Positions 1-9,218 of a stretch of DNA of 20,392 bases are shown one piece after another (position 1 is the first letter of the stretch; every line of letters starts with the position of its first letter). Location of the stretch: the NCBI GenBank assembly GCA_016296065.1, contig JAEDKA010000065.1:1-20392 (forward strand). The letters are read 5' to 3'. This stretch comes from Kiritimatiellia bacterium. Lineage in GTDB: Bacteria; Verrucomicrobiota; Kiritimatiellia; RFP12; UBA1067. Made by a program: the position numbers and the translations under genes. The notes under the pieces are model-generated. The model did not search any database and had not been told where the DNA came from. It worked only from the letters and a program-made list of their open reading frames with translations.

Positions 1-1478
<1,478 letters not shown>

Positions 1479-1486
1479 GGAACGGA

Positions 1487-1507
1487 CGGGGATGCCACCC
1501 ATCCCCG
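1487..1507 (+). other. intercistronic stem-loop between hydB and hydA
   Basis: CGGGGATG (1487-1494) pairs perfectly with CATCCCCG (1500-1507) around the loop CCACC. No T-run follows, so it is unlikely to be a strong terminator. It lies in the 61-base gap before hydA, upstream of the ribosome binding site (about 1519-1528). It could stabilise the downstream message or set subunit ratio. That role is inference. Confidence 0.6.
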
Positions 1508-1539
1508 AACCCCTTGAAAAGGAAAGGAATATCTTAATC

Positions 1540-3351
1540 ATGGAAACTGAAATGATCACCCTTGAGATCAACGGCAAGTCCGTCACGGTCCCGAAAGGCA
1601 CGTCGATCCTCAACGCGGCGAAGGCCGCGCACATCAAGATCCCGACCCTCTGCTACCACCCGGACCTCAAGCCGGGCGCGAGCTGCGGAATCTGCGTGGT
1701 GCGCCAGCTCGTCCCGAGCCGCAACCCCGCCGACAACGGCAAGCTCGTCCCGAGCCCCAAGATGCTCCGCGCGTGCTGCACCGAGGCGACCGCGGGAATG
1801 CACATCCTCACGCACGACCCCGACATCGTTCAGGTCCGCAAGACCGTGCTCGAGCTCATCCTCGCGAACCATCCGCAGGACTGCCTGCAGTGCCCGCGCT
1901 CCGGCTCCTGCGAGCTCCAGGCGATCGCGGCCGACTTCGGCATCCGCGAGATCCCGTTCCCGAAGGAAGTCATCCACCACGACGTCGACAAGTCGACGCC
2001 CTCGATCGTGCTCAACCCCGACAAGTGCATCAAGTGCGGACGCTGCGCCGAGGTGTGCCAGGAGATGCAGAACGTCTGGGCGCTCGAGTTCATCGGCCGC
2101 GGCGAGAAGACCGTCATGGCCCCCGCGGCCGGCGTCAAGCTCGCCGAGTCGCCGTGCATCAAGTGCGGACAGTGCTCCGCGCACTGCCCGGTCGGCGCAA
2201 TCTACGAGAACGACGAGACGGCCAAGGTCTGGGCCGCGCTCCGCGACCCCGAGAAGGTCTGCCTCGTGCAGATCGCCCCGGCTGTCCGTGTCGCGCTCGG
2301 CGAGGCGTTCGGCATGAAGCCCGGCGCGCTCACCACCGGCAAGATCTACGCCGCGCTCAGGATGCTCGGCTTCGACAAGGTGTTTGACACGAACTTCTCC
2401 GCCGACGTCACGATCATGGAGGAGGGCACGGAGTTCATCAAGCGCTTCACCGAGGGCGGAACGCTCCCGCTCCTCACCAGCTGCTGCCCCGCGTGGACCG
2501 ACTGGATGGAGAAGTACGCTCCCGACTTCACCGAGAACTTCTCGACCGCGAAGTCGCCCCAGCAGATGCTCTCCGCGCTCGCCAAGAGCTACTGGACCGA
2601 GAAGAACGGCGTCGACCCCGCGAAGGTCCACGTCACCTCGATCATGCCCTGCACGGCGAAGAAGCACGAAATCATCCGCGACGAGTTCATGAAGTCCACC
2701 GGCTTCCAGGACACCGACGTGGTGCTGACGACGCGCGAGCTCGCCCGCATGATCAAGGCGGCCGGCATCGACTTCGAGTCGCTTCCCGAGGAGAAGGCAG
2801 ACGACCTGCTCGGCGCATACACGGGCGCGGGCACGATCTTCGGCGTCACCGGCGGCGTCATGGAAGCCGCTCTCCGCACGGCGTACTGCCTCATCACCGG
2901 CGAGGCCCAGCCCCCGAGCATCGACTTCAAGGAGGTGCGCGGCATGGAGGGCGTCAAGAAGGCGACGATCGACATCAAGGGCACGAAGGTGAACATCGCC
3001 GTCGCGCACCAGATGGGTAACGTCGAGAAGGTGCTCAACGAGATCCGCGAGGACCGCAGGAACGGCGTCAAGCCGCGCTACGACTTCATCGAGGTCATGG
3101 CGTGCCGCGGCGGCTGCATCGGCGGCGGCGGACAGCCCTGCCTCGCGACGGACGAAGTCCGCGCGCAGCGCACGGCCGGCATCTACACGGACGACGAGAA
3201 GTCGGTTCTCCGCATGTCGCACCTCAACCCCGAGGTCCAGGCTCTCTACAAGGACTTCCTCGGCGGCAAGACCGGCGCGCAGGGCGGCGAGAAGGCGCAC
3301 CACCTCCTCCACACGAAGTACCACAAGGAGGACGTCTATACGTTCTCGTAA
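1540..3351 (+). CDS. hydA: [FeFe]-hydrogenase catalytic subunit HydA (group A, trimeric type)
   Basis: Catalyses reversible H2 formation in the cytoplasm. In HydABC enzymes it couples oxidation of NADH and reduced ferredoxin to H2 (electron confurcation) or the reverse. The protein is 603 aa from ATG 1540, chosen because a purine-rich AAAAGGAAAGGA (about 1517-1528) precedes it; the open frame extends to 1492 without support. Domains in order: an N-terminal [2Fe-2S] ferredoxin (C38, C49, C52, C79 or C80); the His-ligated [4Fe-4S] motif (H111, C115, C118, C124); two [4Fe-4S] clusters (C163/166/169/173 and C206/209/212/216); then the H-cluster domain. H-cluster motifs are TSCCPAW (313-319), MPCTAKKHE (369-377) and EVMACRGGC (518-526). 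By analogy with clostridial enzymes, C316, C371, C522 and C526 bind the cluster and C315 relays protons. Ala in TSCCPAW, where monomeric enzymes often have Gly, and the hydB neighbour support the multimeric NAD-linked class. Maturases HydEFG are not in the window. Confidence 0.95.
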   Translation: METEMITLEINGKSVTVPKGTSILNAAKAAHIKIPTLCYHPDLKPGASCGICVVRQLVPSRNPADNGKLVPSPKMLRACCTEATAGMHILTHDPDIVQVRKTVLELILANHPQDCLQCPRSGSCELQAIAADFGIREIPFPKEVIHHDVDKSTPSIVLNPDKCIKCGRCAEVCQEMQNVWALEFIGRGEKTVMAPAAGVKLAESPCIKCGQCSAHCPVGAIYENDETAKVWAALRDPEKVCLVQIAPAVRVALGEAFGMKPGALTTGKIYAALRMLGFDKVFDTNFSADVTIMEEGTEFIKRFTEGGTLPLLTSCCPAWTDWMEKYAPDFTENFSTAKSPQQMLSALAKSYWTEKNGVDPAKVHVTSIMPCTAKKHEIIRDEFMKSTGFQDTDVVLTTRELARMIKAAGIDFESLPEEKADDLLGAYTGAGTIFGVTGGVMEAALRTAYCLITGEAQPPSIDFKEVRGMEGVKKATIDIKGTKVNIAVAHQMGNVEKVLNEIREDRRNGVKPRYDFIEVMACRGGCIGGGGQPCLATDEVRAQRTAGIYTDDEKSVLRMSHLNPEVQALYKDFLGGKTGAQGGEKAHHLLHTKYHKEDVYTFS

Positions 3352-3371
3352 GACTGGACGTTTGGAGACGC

Positions 3372-3415
3372 AAACTTCGCGGGACGGCTTTCTGCCGCCC
3401 CGCGAAGTTTTTTTT
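3372..3415 (+). terminator. intrinsic terminator of the hydrogenase operon
   Basis: AAACTTCGCGGG (3372-3383) pairs with CCCGCGAAGTTT (3399-3410), with an inner CGGC/GCCG extension across one A-C mismatch and the loop TTTCT. The 3' arm runs into a tract of eight T (3408-3415). It starts 20 bases after the hydA stop. This is the clearest Rho-independent terminator in the window. Confidence 0.95.
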
Positions 3416-3435
3416 ATAAATCTCACTTTACCCCC

Positions 3436-3464
3436 TTGCGCGCTGACTCAGGATATGATATACT
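3436..3464 (+). promoter_or_regulatory. promoter of tRNA-Ala
   Basis: TTGCGC (3436-3441) and TATACT (3459-3464) are separated by 17 bases, a standard sigma70 arrangement. It lies between the hydA terminator and the tRNA, whose mature 5' end at 3485 is about 20 bases beyond the -10 box. Confidence 0.8.
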
Positions 3465-3484
3465 ATCTCTCGTTTTCCACGGAT

Positions 3485-3560
3485 GGGGAAGTAGCTCAGT
3501 TGGTAGAGCATCACGTTCGCAACGTGGGGGTCGAGAGTTCGAATCTCTTCTTCTCCACCA
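3485..3560 (+). tRNA. tRNA-Ala, anticodon CGC
   Basis: A full cloverleaf folds by eye. The acceptor arm is GGGGAAG (3485-3491) with CTTCTCC (3550-3556), and the D stem is GCTC/GAGC. The anticodon stem TCACG/CGTGG encloses the loop TTCGCAA, with anticodon CGC at 3518-3520. The T arm is GAGAG-TTCGAAT-CTCTT. The discriminator base is A and the CCA end is encoded (3558-3560). The third acceptor pair is G-T, which is the G3-U70 identity element for alanyl-tRNA synthetase and agrees with the anticodon for codon GCG. It has its own promoter and stands as a single tRNA gene. Confidence 0.96.
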
Positions 3561-3602
3561 TCCCTTTTGAAGTTAAGCCTCCGAAAGGAAAGACGTCCCG
3601 CG

Positions 3603-4364
3603 ATGCTGTTGTTTCGTAACAAATTTCATCTCTGCGAGCTTTTCGGGATTCCGATTTATGTCGACATCTCGTTTGCGTTTCTTCTTCTGATCTTCGTCAC
3701 TTCCGCCGGTTCGTTCCAGGACGGCATAACGCAGGCCATCATTCTTGCCTTGTCCGTGATTGCGCATGAATTCGGCCACTCCTTGACTGCGAGGGCGTTT
3801 GGATATCAGACGAGGGACATCACGATCTCGCTGCTCGGCGGCTGCGCTTCGCTCATCGCGCTGCCGCGCAAGGCATGGCAGGAGCTCCTGACCGCGATTG
3901 CGGGGCCGCTCGTTTCCTTTGTCCTTTCCGGAATCGGGTTTGCTGCGTGCATTTTTCTTCCAATAGAGAACAAGTGGCTGTTTTGCGCGTTGCTGTATCT
4001 TGCGTGGCTTAACCTTATGCTTGGCGGGTTCAATCTCCTGCCCGGCTTTCCTCTCGACGGCGGGAGGATATTCCGCAGTGTGCTCAGGGCGTTCATGTCA
4101 CGTCCGAAGGCTACGCTAGTAGCCATGTGGGTCGGACGCGTATTTGCGATTCTGCTGGGGCTATCCGGGCTTCAGGCCATGTTCTCCGGCGGCGGATGGG
4201 GTTTTGTGCGCATCCTTATCGCTTACATGATCTGGACGGAAGGGTACCGCGAATACCAGCTTGCGCTTATGGAGTCCAACTGGGACTACAGCGACTACCG
4301 CGCACGCGTTTCGCCTCCACCGTACGGCGGCGACGGCGATGATGTCGACGTCACGCGGGAGTGA
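3603..4364 (+). CDS. site-2 protease (M50) family membrane metalloprotease
   Basis: Predicted zinc metalloprotease that cuts substrates within or near the membrane. The protein is 253 aa from ATG 3603, chosen for the upstream AAAGGAAAG (about 3584-3592); the longer frame from TTG 3567 lacks a ribosome site. The zinc-binding HEFGH motif is at residues 55-59 and the second signature, NLLPGFPLDGGR, at about 144-155, with D152 as the likely third zinc ligand. Hydrophobic segments lie around residues 20-34, 42-57, 98-120, 126-142 and near 175-190 and 198-212. The protein is compact: there is no PDZ domain (unlike RseP) and no CBS pair (unlike SpoIVFB/Rip3-type relatives). The acidic tail ends GDGDDVDVTRE. 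The substrate is unknown. Third-position GC is visibly lower than in the flanking hydrogenase genes, which fits weaker expression. Confidence 0.85.
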   Translation: MLLFRNKFHLCELFGIPIYVDISFAFLLLIFVTSAGSFQDGITQAIILALSVIAHEFGHSLTARAFGYQTRDITISLLGGCASLIALPRKAWQELLTAIAGPLVSFVLSGIGFAACIFLPIENKWLFCALLYLAWLNLMLGGFNLLPGFPLDGGRIFRSVLRAFMSRPKATLVAMWVGRVFAILLGLSGLQAMFSGGGWGFVRILIAYMIWTEGYREYQLALMESNWDYSDYRARVSPPPYGGDGDDVDVTRE

Positions 4365-4380
4365 TCTTCTTCAGCTCTTT

Positions 4381-4390
4381 TTGGTATAAT
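4381..4390 (+). promoter_or_regulatory. extended -10 promoter, copy 1
   Basis: TTGGTATAAT contains TATAAT (4385-4390) preceded by the TGn extended -10 element. No convincing -35 box is seen 16-18 bases upstream. The 18-base string TTTTGGTATAATATGCGC is shared exactly with the promoter before nusB. The expected transcription start (about 4396-4398) coincides with the ATG at 4397. Confidence 0.75.
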
Positions 4391-4396
4391 ATGCGC

Positions 4397-5737
4397 ATGA
4401 ATGGGATATTCGATATCCTCGCCGAATCGCTTCTCGTCTACAGAAGGGCGCTCGGAAAGACTTGGCTCAAGCTGTGCGCGATTCTGCTGCCCGGCAACGC
4501 TCTTCTTTCATGGATACATTATCAGACCGCGATGCGCTTCGACGCAGGCGACGGAATACCGCTCATCGCTCTTGGCGGCGAACGCAACGTCGGCTGGATG
4601 CTGCAGATTTCGGTCGGGCTTCTTGCCGCCGTCATAATCTGCCGCGCTGCCTGGCAGGAAATCGCAAAACCGTCCGACGAGTCCGAAATGGCCGAGGGCC
4701 AGGCCTCGGCATTCGGCCGCGCGTTCGGCACATTGCTGTTCATGTTGGCACTGGCCGTGGCGTTTGCGTTCATGGCTTTCTTCTGCATTATGTTTGCGGG
4801 GACCAAGGTCGCCGCGGCTCTTTCTATGCGGCATGAGGCGGCTGTCGTGCTCGCGTTTGGGTTCGTTGCCATTGTTGTTGCCATTGTCGTTGTGCTGGTC
4901 TCGAAGTGGATGCTGGCTGCTCCGCTGAGCGCAGTGTTCAAGATGGCCGGCTTCAGGGCGACTGATGAATCCAGCGCGCTCCTTCGTGGCCGCAGGTGGC
5001 GAAGCCTGCTGATCCTTGCCCTCGTGAGCTTAGTGGCGTGTTCCTTCATTGCGCCTCTTCGCTGCATCGGTCTCTGCGACGTGCTCAACATAGCGCATCC
5101 GTTCACCGAATGGCCGACACCCGGGAAATGGGCATGGGGAGCACTGGTCGGCATGACTGGCACGCTGGCGGACATCGCGGCACTTTACGGTTTTGTCGCT
5201 CTCGCAGTGTACATCAGGCGACTGAAGGAGCCGATCGACTCCGGTGTGCGTTTGCCGCAGAGACTTGCCGTCTCGCTGTTGGCGACAGGACTGGTGTTCG
5301 CGGTTGCCGCTCCGACCGTCGCGTTTATCCGTTCGCCCGGCGGCTTTCGCTACATAGACGAGGCGCGCGTATTCCGAATGGAGAACATGGAAGAGGACGA
5401 GGCGCCGTCCATGAGTGATCTTAACTGGTACGTCATGTCCAACCGTGGCGACTCATGGTTTGAGAAGCGTGGCGTTCTCGATCTCTTTTCTCGGGACAGG
5501 AGGATATGGGTCGAAAGACCGTTCTGCCGGCATTGCGGACAGGAATATTCCGCATACACCGAATGCGATTCGCATGGTTGCGACATCTTCGTCCGCCGCG
5601 CGGCTGTCGCCAGCAGAGGCGGCATCACAATCCGCACGACAGAGTTTTCCGCCATCCGTCCGCGCGATTCGCAGCGCCCCGCCACGCCCGAGGAGCGCGA
5701 GCGGATCATGAAGCGCGTCGAGAAGGACCGCCGCTGA
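4397..5737 (+). CDS. uncharacterised 7-TM membrane protein with C-terminal zinc-ribbon-like motif
   Basis: I do not recognise this 446-aa protein. Seven hydrophobic segments are visible at about residues 23-41, 66-84, 111-136, 148-170, 203-221, 247-273 and 290-311. A soluble tail of about 135 residues follows. The tail holds four cysteines at C377, C380, C390 and C395 (CRHC, then CDSHGC), spaced like a zinc ribbon. It ends with a charged stretch rich in Arg, Glu and Lys. The start is uncertain between ATG 4391, ATG 4397 and an overlapping GTG at 4361. I prefer 4397 because a strong TATAAT ends at 4390, so transcripts would begin at about the ATG itself and be leaderless. It follows the site-2 protease by 32 bases and the two could be functionally linked, but the promoter argues for separate expression. 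It could equally be a general integral membrane protein of unknown role. Confidence 0.75.
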   Translation: MNGIFDILAESLLVYRRALGKTWLKLCAILLPGNALLSWIHYQTAMRFDAGDGIPLIALGGERNVGWMLQISVGLLAAVIICRAAWQEIAKPSDESEMAEGQASAFGRAFGTLLFMLALAVAFAFMAFFCIMFAGTKVAAALSMRHEAAVVLAFGFVAIVVAIVVVLVSKWMLAAPLSAVFKMAGFRATDESSALLRGRRWRSLLILALVSLVACSFIAPLRCIGLCDVLNIAHPFTEWPTPGKWAWGALVGMTGTLADIAALYGFVALAVYIRRLKEPIDSGVRLPQRLAVSLLATGLVFAVAAPTVAFIRSPGGFRYIDEARVFRMENMEEDEAPSMSDLNWYVMSNRGDSWFEKRGVLDLFSRDRRIWVERPFCRHCGQEYSAYTECDSHGCDIFVRRAAVASRGGITIRTTEFSAIRPRDSQRPATPEERERIMKRVEKDRR

Positions 5738-5811
5738 AACGTCGCTCGCCTTCATCCTCCGCAACCTCGAAAAATGGGCGTAATGCCTGTTCTCCTCGTT
5801 CCCGCTGCGCA

Positions 5812-5840
5812 TTGCCTTCTGTCGCGGAATAGTGTATACT
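5812..5840 (+). promoter_or_regulatory. promoter of ettA
   Basis: TTGCCT (5812-5817) and TATACT (5835-5840) are 17 bases apart. It sits in the 146-base gap upstream of ettA, and the predicted leader is roughly 35-40 bases. The rest of the gap (5738-5811) shows no recognisable feature. Confidence 0.8.
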
Positions 5841-5883
5841 TTAGGCCGTTTCTGAAAACAAGCATCTACAATTCAACATCATC

Positions 5884-7488
5884 ATGGCAGGCGAATACCA
5901 GTTCAGTCTAATCGACGTCACGAAGCAGGTCGGCACGAAGACGATCCTGAAGGACGTCAACCTCTCGTTCTTCTACGGCGCCCACATCGGCGTCATCGGC
6001 GGAAACGGCGCGGGCAAGTCGTCGCTCCTCAAGATCCTCGCCGGGCTCGACACCGACCTCATGGGCACTGTGCAGGTCGCGAAGGGCACGAAGGTCGGCT
6101 ATCTCCCGCAGGAGCCCGAGCTCGACGACTCCAAGACCGTGCTCGAGTGCGTAATGGAAGGCGTCGCCGAGGCGCAGGCCATGGTGACGCGCTACGAGGA
6201 CCTCTGCTGCGAGCTGGACGATCCCAAGGCGGCTGCGGAGATGGAGCGCCTCCAGGCGATCATCGACGCGAACGACTACTGGAACCTCGAGAACCTCGTT
6301 GAGCGCAGGATGGCGGACCTAGGCTGTCCGGACGGATCGAAGTCAGTCGCGGTTCTCTCGGGCGGCGAGCGCCGCCGCGTGGCGATTGCGCGGCTTCTTC
6401 TGTCGAATCCCGACGTCCTTCTCCTCGACGAGCCGACGAACCACCTCGACGCGGAGACGACGTTCCGCCTCGAGGCATACCTCAAGGAGTTCAAGGGCAC
6501 GCTCATCGTCGTGACGCACGACCGCTACTTCCTGAGCGACGTCACCGAGTGGATACTCGAGCTCGACCACGGCGTCTGCTATCCGTACAATGGCAACTAC
6601 GAGGAGTGGCTCAAGCAGAAGGAGGCGATGCTCGCGCGAGAGGCGAAGGTCGAGAAGTCCCGGCAGAAGCTCCTCGAGAACGAGCTCAAGTGGATACAGA
6701 CGAACCCCTCCGGACGCCACGCGAAGGCGAAGGCCCGTGTCGAGCGCTACGAGGAACTGCAGAAGCAGGAGGTCAACACGCGCGAAGACGATCTCGTCAT
6801 CCGCATCCCGCCGGGTCCGAGGCTCGGCGACCTCGTGGTGCGCGCGGAGCACGTCAAAATGGCCTTCGGCGACCAGGTGCTCTACGACGACCTCAACTTC
6901 GACCTTCCTCGCGGCGGCATAGTCGGCGTCATCGGCGCGAACGGCGCTGGAAAGACCACGCTCTTCAAGCTCATCACGGGGCAGCTCCAGCCGATCTCCG
7001 GAACATTCAAGGTCGGCGACACCGTCAAGCTCTCGTACGTCGACCAGACGAGGAGCGAGCTCAAGGCGGACGAGACCGTGTACGAGGCGATCACCGGCGG
7101 CGGCGAGTTCGTGAGGCTCGCGGGCACGACGATGATGAACGGACGCGCCTACTGCTCGCGCTTCAACTTCCGCGGGCCCGAGCAGCAGAAGAAGGTCGGC
7201 GTCCTTTCGGGCGGAGAGCGCAACCGCGTGCACCTCGCGAAGCTGCTGACGTCCGGCGGAAACCTCCTCCTTCTCGACGAGCCGACGAACGACCTCGACG
7301 TCGCGACGCTGCGCTCGCTGGAGGAAGGCCTTCAGGACTTCGGCGGATGCGTCATGGTCGTATCGCACGACCGCTGGTTCCTCGACCGCATCGCGACGCA
7401 CATCCTCGCATTCGAGGGGAAGGGGAAGACCACCTGGTTTGAGGGGTCCTATTCCGAGTACCACGAGGCGCTCGCGCGTCGCAAATGA
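5884..7488 (+). CDS. ettA: ABC-F ATPase, energy-dependent translational throttle EttA
   Basis: Cytoplasmic ribosome-binding ATPase. EttA binds the ribosomal E site and, in E. coli, gates entry into elongation according to the ATP/ADP ratio. The protein is 534 aa with two nucleotide-binding domains and no membrane segment. NBD1 has Walker A GGNGAGKSS (39-47), signature LSGGE (158-162) and DEPTNHLD (182-189). A basic, helical linker (about 240-300) corresponds to the P-site tRNA-interaction motif. NBD2 has GANGAGKTT (351-359), LSGGE (441-445) and DEPTNDLD (465-472). The phrases LPQEPEL, GPRLGDLV and SHDRWFLDRIATHILAFEG are typical of the EttA subgroup rather than Uup. The C-terminus stops about 20 residues earlier than E. 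coli EttA (555 aa). The leader lacks a clear Shine-Dalgarno sequence (bases before ATG read CAACATCATC). It has its own promoter. Confidence 0.93.
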   Translation: MAGEYQFSLIDVTKQVGTKTILKDVNLSFFYGAHIGVIGGNGAGKSSLLKILAGLDTDLMGTVQVAKGTKVGYLPQEPELDDSKTVLECVMEGVAEAQAMVTRYEDLCCELDDPKAAAEMERLQAIIDANDYWNLENLVERRMADLGCPDGSKSVAVLSGGERRRVAIARLLLSNPDVLLLDEPTNHLDAETTFRLEAYLKEFKGTLIVVTHDRYFLSDVTEWILELDHGVCYPYNGNYEEWLKQKEAMLAREAKVEKSRQKLLENELKWIQTNPSGRHAKAKARVERYEELQKQEVNTREDDLVIRIPPGPRLGDLVVRAEHVKMAFGDQVLYDDLNFDLPRGGIVGVIGANGAGKTTLFKLITGQLQPISGTFKVGDTVKLSYVDQTRSELKADETVYEAITGGGEFVRLAGTTMMNGRAYCSRFNFRGPEQQKKVGVLSGGERNRVHLAKLLTSGGNLLLLDEPTNDLDVATLRSLEEGLQDFGGCVMVVSHDRWFLDRIATHILAFEGKGKTTWFEGSYSEYHEALARRK

Positions 7489-7499
7489 CATTTTCCCTC

Positions 7500-7528
7500 T
7501 TGATTTCCGCAGGGGAATTAGGTATCAT
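7500..7528 (+). promoter_or_regulatory. promoter of the pal-tat cluster
   Basis: TTGATT (7500-7505) and TATCAT (7523-7528) are 17 bases apart, directly after ettA. A strong AAGGAG (7547-7552) follows, seven bases before ATG 7560. Confidence 0.8.
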
Positions 7529-7559
7529 ATTAGGCAAATTTCTAACAAGGAGAAAAAAG

Positions 7560-8126
7560 ATGAAGTTTTCGATGATGGCGGTTGTTTTCGCTGTTGCGCT
7601 TTCCTTTGCAGTTTCTGGCTGCAAGTACAGCTCTATGAATTCCGGCAACAAGGGTGCTGGTGCGGGTCTCGGCGCGGCTGAAGGCAGTGACGTGGCCACT
7701 GGCCTCGACGTTGACTCCCAGGAGGGTCCTCTTGACGGGGCTGGCGTTGGCGACAGACCGTTCGACGAGTACTGCACGCGCTGCACGGACGTCGACTTCG
7801 CGCCCGTCTACTTCGGCTTCGACTCGACCGTCGTCCCGCAGGGCGAGATCGGGAAGATCGACGCCGTCGCGCAGCATCTCGAGTCCAACGCCGACCGCGT
7901 CGTGGTGGTCGAGGGCAACTGCGACGAGCGCGGCTCCAACGAGTACAACATGGCGCTCGGCGAGAACCGCGCGGGAATCATCCGCAACTACCTCGTCCAG
8001 TGCGGCATTGATGCCTCGCGCATCCAGACGCGCAGCTTCGGCGAGGAGAAGCCGGCTGTCGACGGCCACGACGAAGGCGCGTGGGCGCTGAACCGCCGCG
8101 GCGATTTTGCAATCTACCAGAAGTGA
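7560..8126 (+). CDS. pal: Pal-type OmpA-domain peptidoglycan-associated lipoprotein
   Basis: Outer-membrane lipoprotein expected to grip peptidoglycan through its OmpA-like domain, as in the Tol-Pal system. The protein is 188 aa from ATG 7560, set by AAGGAG seven bases upstream. Residues 1-20 form a lipoprotein signal peptide ending AVSG before the lipidated C21. A Gly/Ala-rich linker of low complexity follows (about 27-65). The OmpA-like domain begins near VYFGFDSTVV (about 81) and includes VEGNCDERGSNEYNMALGENRA and SFGEEKP, the usual peptidoglycan-contact region with conserved Asp and Arg. The linker contains an unusual paired CTRC sequence just before the domain. tolA/tolB/tolQ/tolR are not in the window. 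The tat genes follow 10 bases downstream, so the cluster is probably cotranscribed. Confidence 0.88.
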   Translation: MKFSMMAVVFAVALSFAVSGCKYSSMNSGNKGAGAGLGAAEGSDVATGLDVDSQEGPLDGAGVGDRPFDEYCTRCTDVDFAPVYFGFDSTVVPQGEIGKIDAVAQHLESNADRVVVVEGNCDERGSNEYNMALGENRAGIIRNYLVQCGIDASRIQTRSFGEEKPAVDGHDEGAWALNRRGDFAIYQK

Positions 8127-8136
8127 TCCGGCGCAG

Positions 8137-8460
8137 ATGACGCTGGCTTTCGTATTCGACAGCGTGGGCTTCGGCGAGTGGTTTGTTCTGCTCGCCGTCG
8201 TTCTTATCGTGGTGGGGCCCCGCAGGCTTCCCTCCGCGGCGCGCACGCTCGGGCAGTATTACTCGAAGTTCCGCAGGGCGGCCGACAACTTCAAGCGGCA
8301 GCTCATGGACATGGACACGGAGTTCGACCGCGCGGCGCGCGAGGTCGAGCGGACCGTCGACGACGGCGCGGCAGCGTCTTCCACGGCGTCGTCTACGGAG
8401 AGCGCCGCGTATCCCGGGCATGAGGCGGCTTCTGCCGCCGGGACGGGAGGGCAGGCCTGA
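8137..8460 (+). CDS. Sec-independent translocase TatA/TatB-family protein
   Basis: Component of the twin-arginine translocase, which moves folded proteins across the inner membrane. The protein is 107 aa from ATG 8137. The layout is classical: a short N-terminal transmembrane helix (about residues 8-26, beginning FGEWFVLLAVVLIVV), a hinge GPRRLPSAAR, an amphipathic charged helix (about 35-70) and an Ala/Ser/Gly-rich tail. The GPRRLP hinge (compare GPERLP/GPKRLP) leans toward TatB, but TatA and TatB cannot be separated with certainty by eye. It has no strong ribosome site and sits 10 bases after pal. Its TGA overlaps the tatC ATG by one base, so translation is probably coupled. Confidence 0.88.
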   Translation: MTLAFVFDSVGFGEWFVLLAVVLIVVGPRRLPSAARTLGQYYSKFRRAADNFKRQLMDMDTEFDRAAREVERTVDDGAAASSTASSTESAAYPGHEAASAAGTGGQA

Positions 8461-9218
8461 TGGCGATAGCGTTCCTCGAGAATCCCGACGAGCGCAACGA
8501 TCCGCCGCGTCCGCTCCTCGAGCATCTGCTCGCGCTTAGGGACATGCTCATCTTCGGCGCGACGGCATGGGCGATATGCGCGGTCGTTGCCGGATGCTGC
8601 ACTCCGTGGGTGCTGGAGTGGCTGAAAAGTCCGGCAGGTGACAGCGGCGAGCTTCTGCAGGGCCTCGACCTCACGACCGGGGTGTCGACGATCATTTCAA
8701 TCGCCGGCTGGGGCGGCACGGCTCTGGCGTTTCCGTTCATCGTCTATGCGATACTCAGGTTTGTCTTCCCCGCGCTGACGAACAGGGAGAAGCTGGTGCT
8801 CATGTCTATCCTGATCGCCGGAACGGCGTTCTTCCTCGTCGGACTCGGCGTTGCGTACTCGAAGACGCTTCCCATGGTCGTCGTCGCGTTCCAGAAGATC
8901 AACGAGTGGTGCGGCATTCCGTCGACGATAATCAGGCTCGAGGGCTACATCTCGATCGTGCTCAAGACGATAATTGCGTTCGGACTCGTCTTTCAGCTTC
9001 CGCTCATCATCTTCGTTCTCGGCTGGTTCGGCGTGATAACCTCCAGGGGGCTCAGGGAGAAGCGCCGCATCGCGATCGTCATGGCGTTTGTGCTGTCCAT
9101 GTTCCTCACACCTCCTGATCCGATGAGCCAGCTGTTCATGGCCATTCCGCTGTGCCTCCTCTACGAGGTGTCGATCTGGGCGGTCTGGCTCAAGGAGAAG
9201 GGAAGCTTCAGGCGGTGA
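8460..9218 (+). CDS. tatC: Sec-independent protein translocase TatC
   Basis: Multi-span inner-membrane receptor for twin-arginine signal peptides. The protein is 252 aa, the usual size, with six hydrophobic segments. The N-terminal cytoplasmic stretch PLLEHLLALRDML corresponds to the conserved HLxELRxRL motif, here with Leu-Ala where E. coli has Glu-Leu. The first periplasmic loop is short (GDSGELLQGLDLTTG). The FGLVFQLPLIIFVLGWFGV segment and the C-terminal FLTPPDPMSQLFMAIPLCLLYEVS are highly typical of TatC. It overlaps the preceding tatA/B gene by one base (TGATG) and the following potassium transporter by four bases (GTGA), so the three are very likely translated from one message. Confidence 0.94.
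   Translation: MAIAFLENPDERNDPPRPLLEHLLALRDMLIFGATAWAICAVVAGCCTPWVLEWLKSPAGDSGELLQGLDLTTGVSTIISIAGWGGTALAFPFIVYAILRFVFPALTNREKLVLMSILIAGTAFFLVGLGVAYSKTLPMVVVAFQKINEWCGIPSTIIRLEGYISIVLKTIIAFGLVFQLPLIIFVLGWFGVITSRGLREKRRIAIVMAFVLSMFLTPPDPMSQLFMAIPLCLLYEVSIWAVWLKEKGSFRR

Noticed and set aside
3567..3602. N-terminal extension of the site-2 protease from TTG 3567
   Set aside because: It begins only seven bases after the tRNA 3' end without a ribosome site, while ATG 3603 has AAAGGAAAG well placed.
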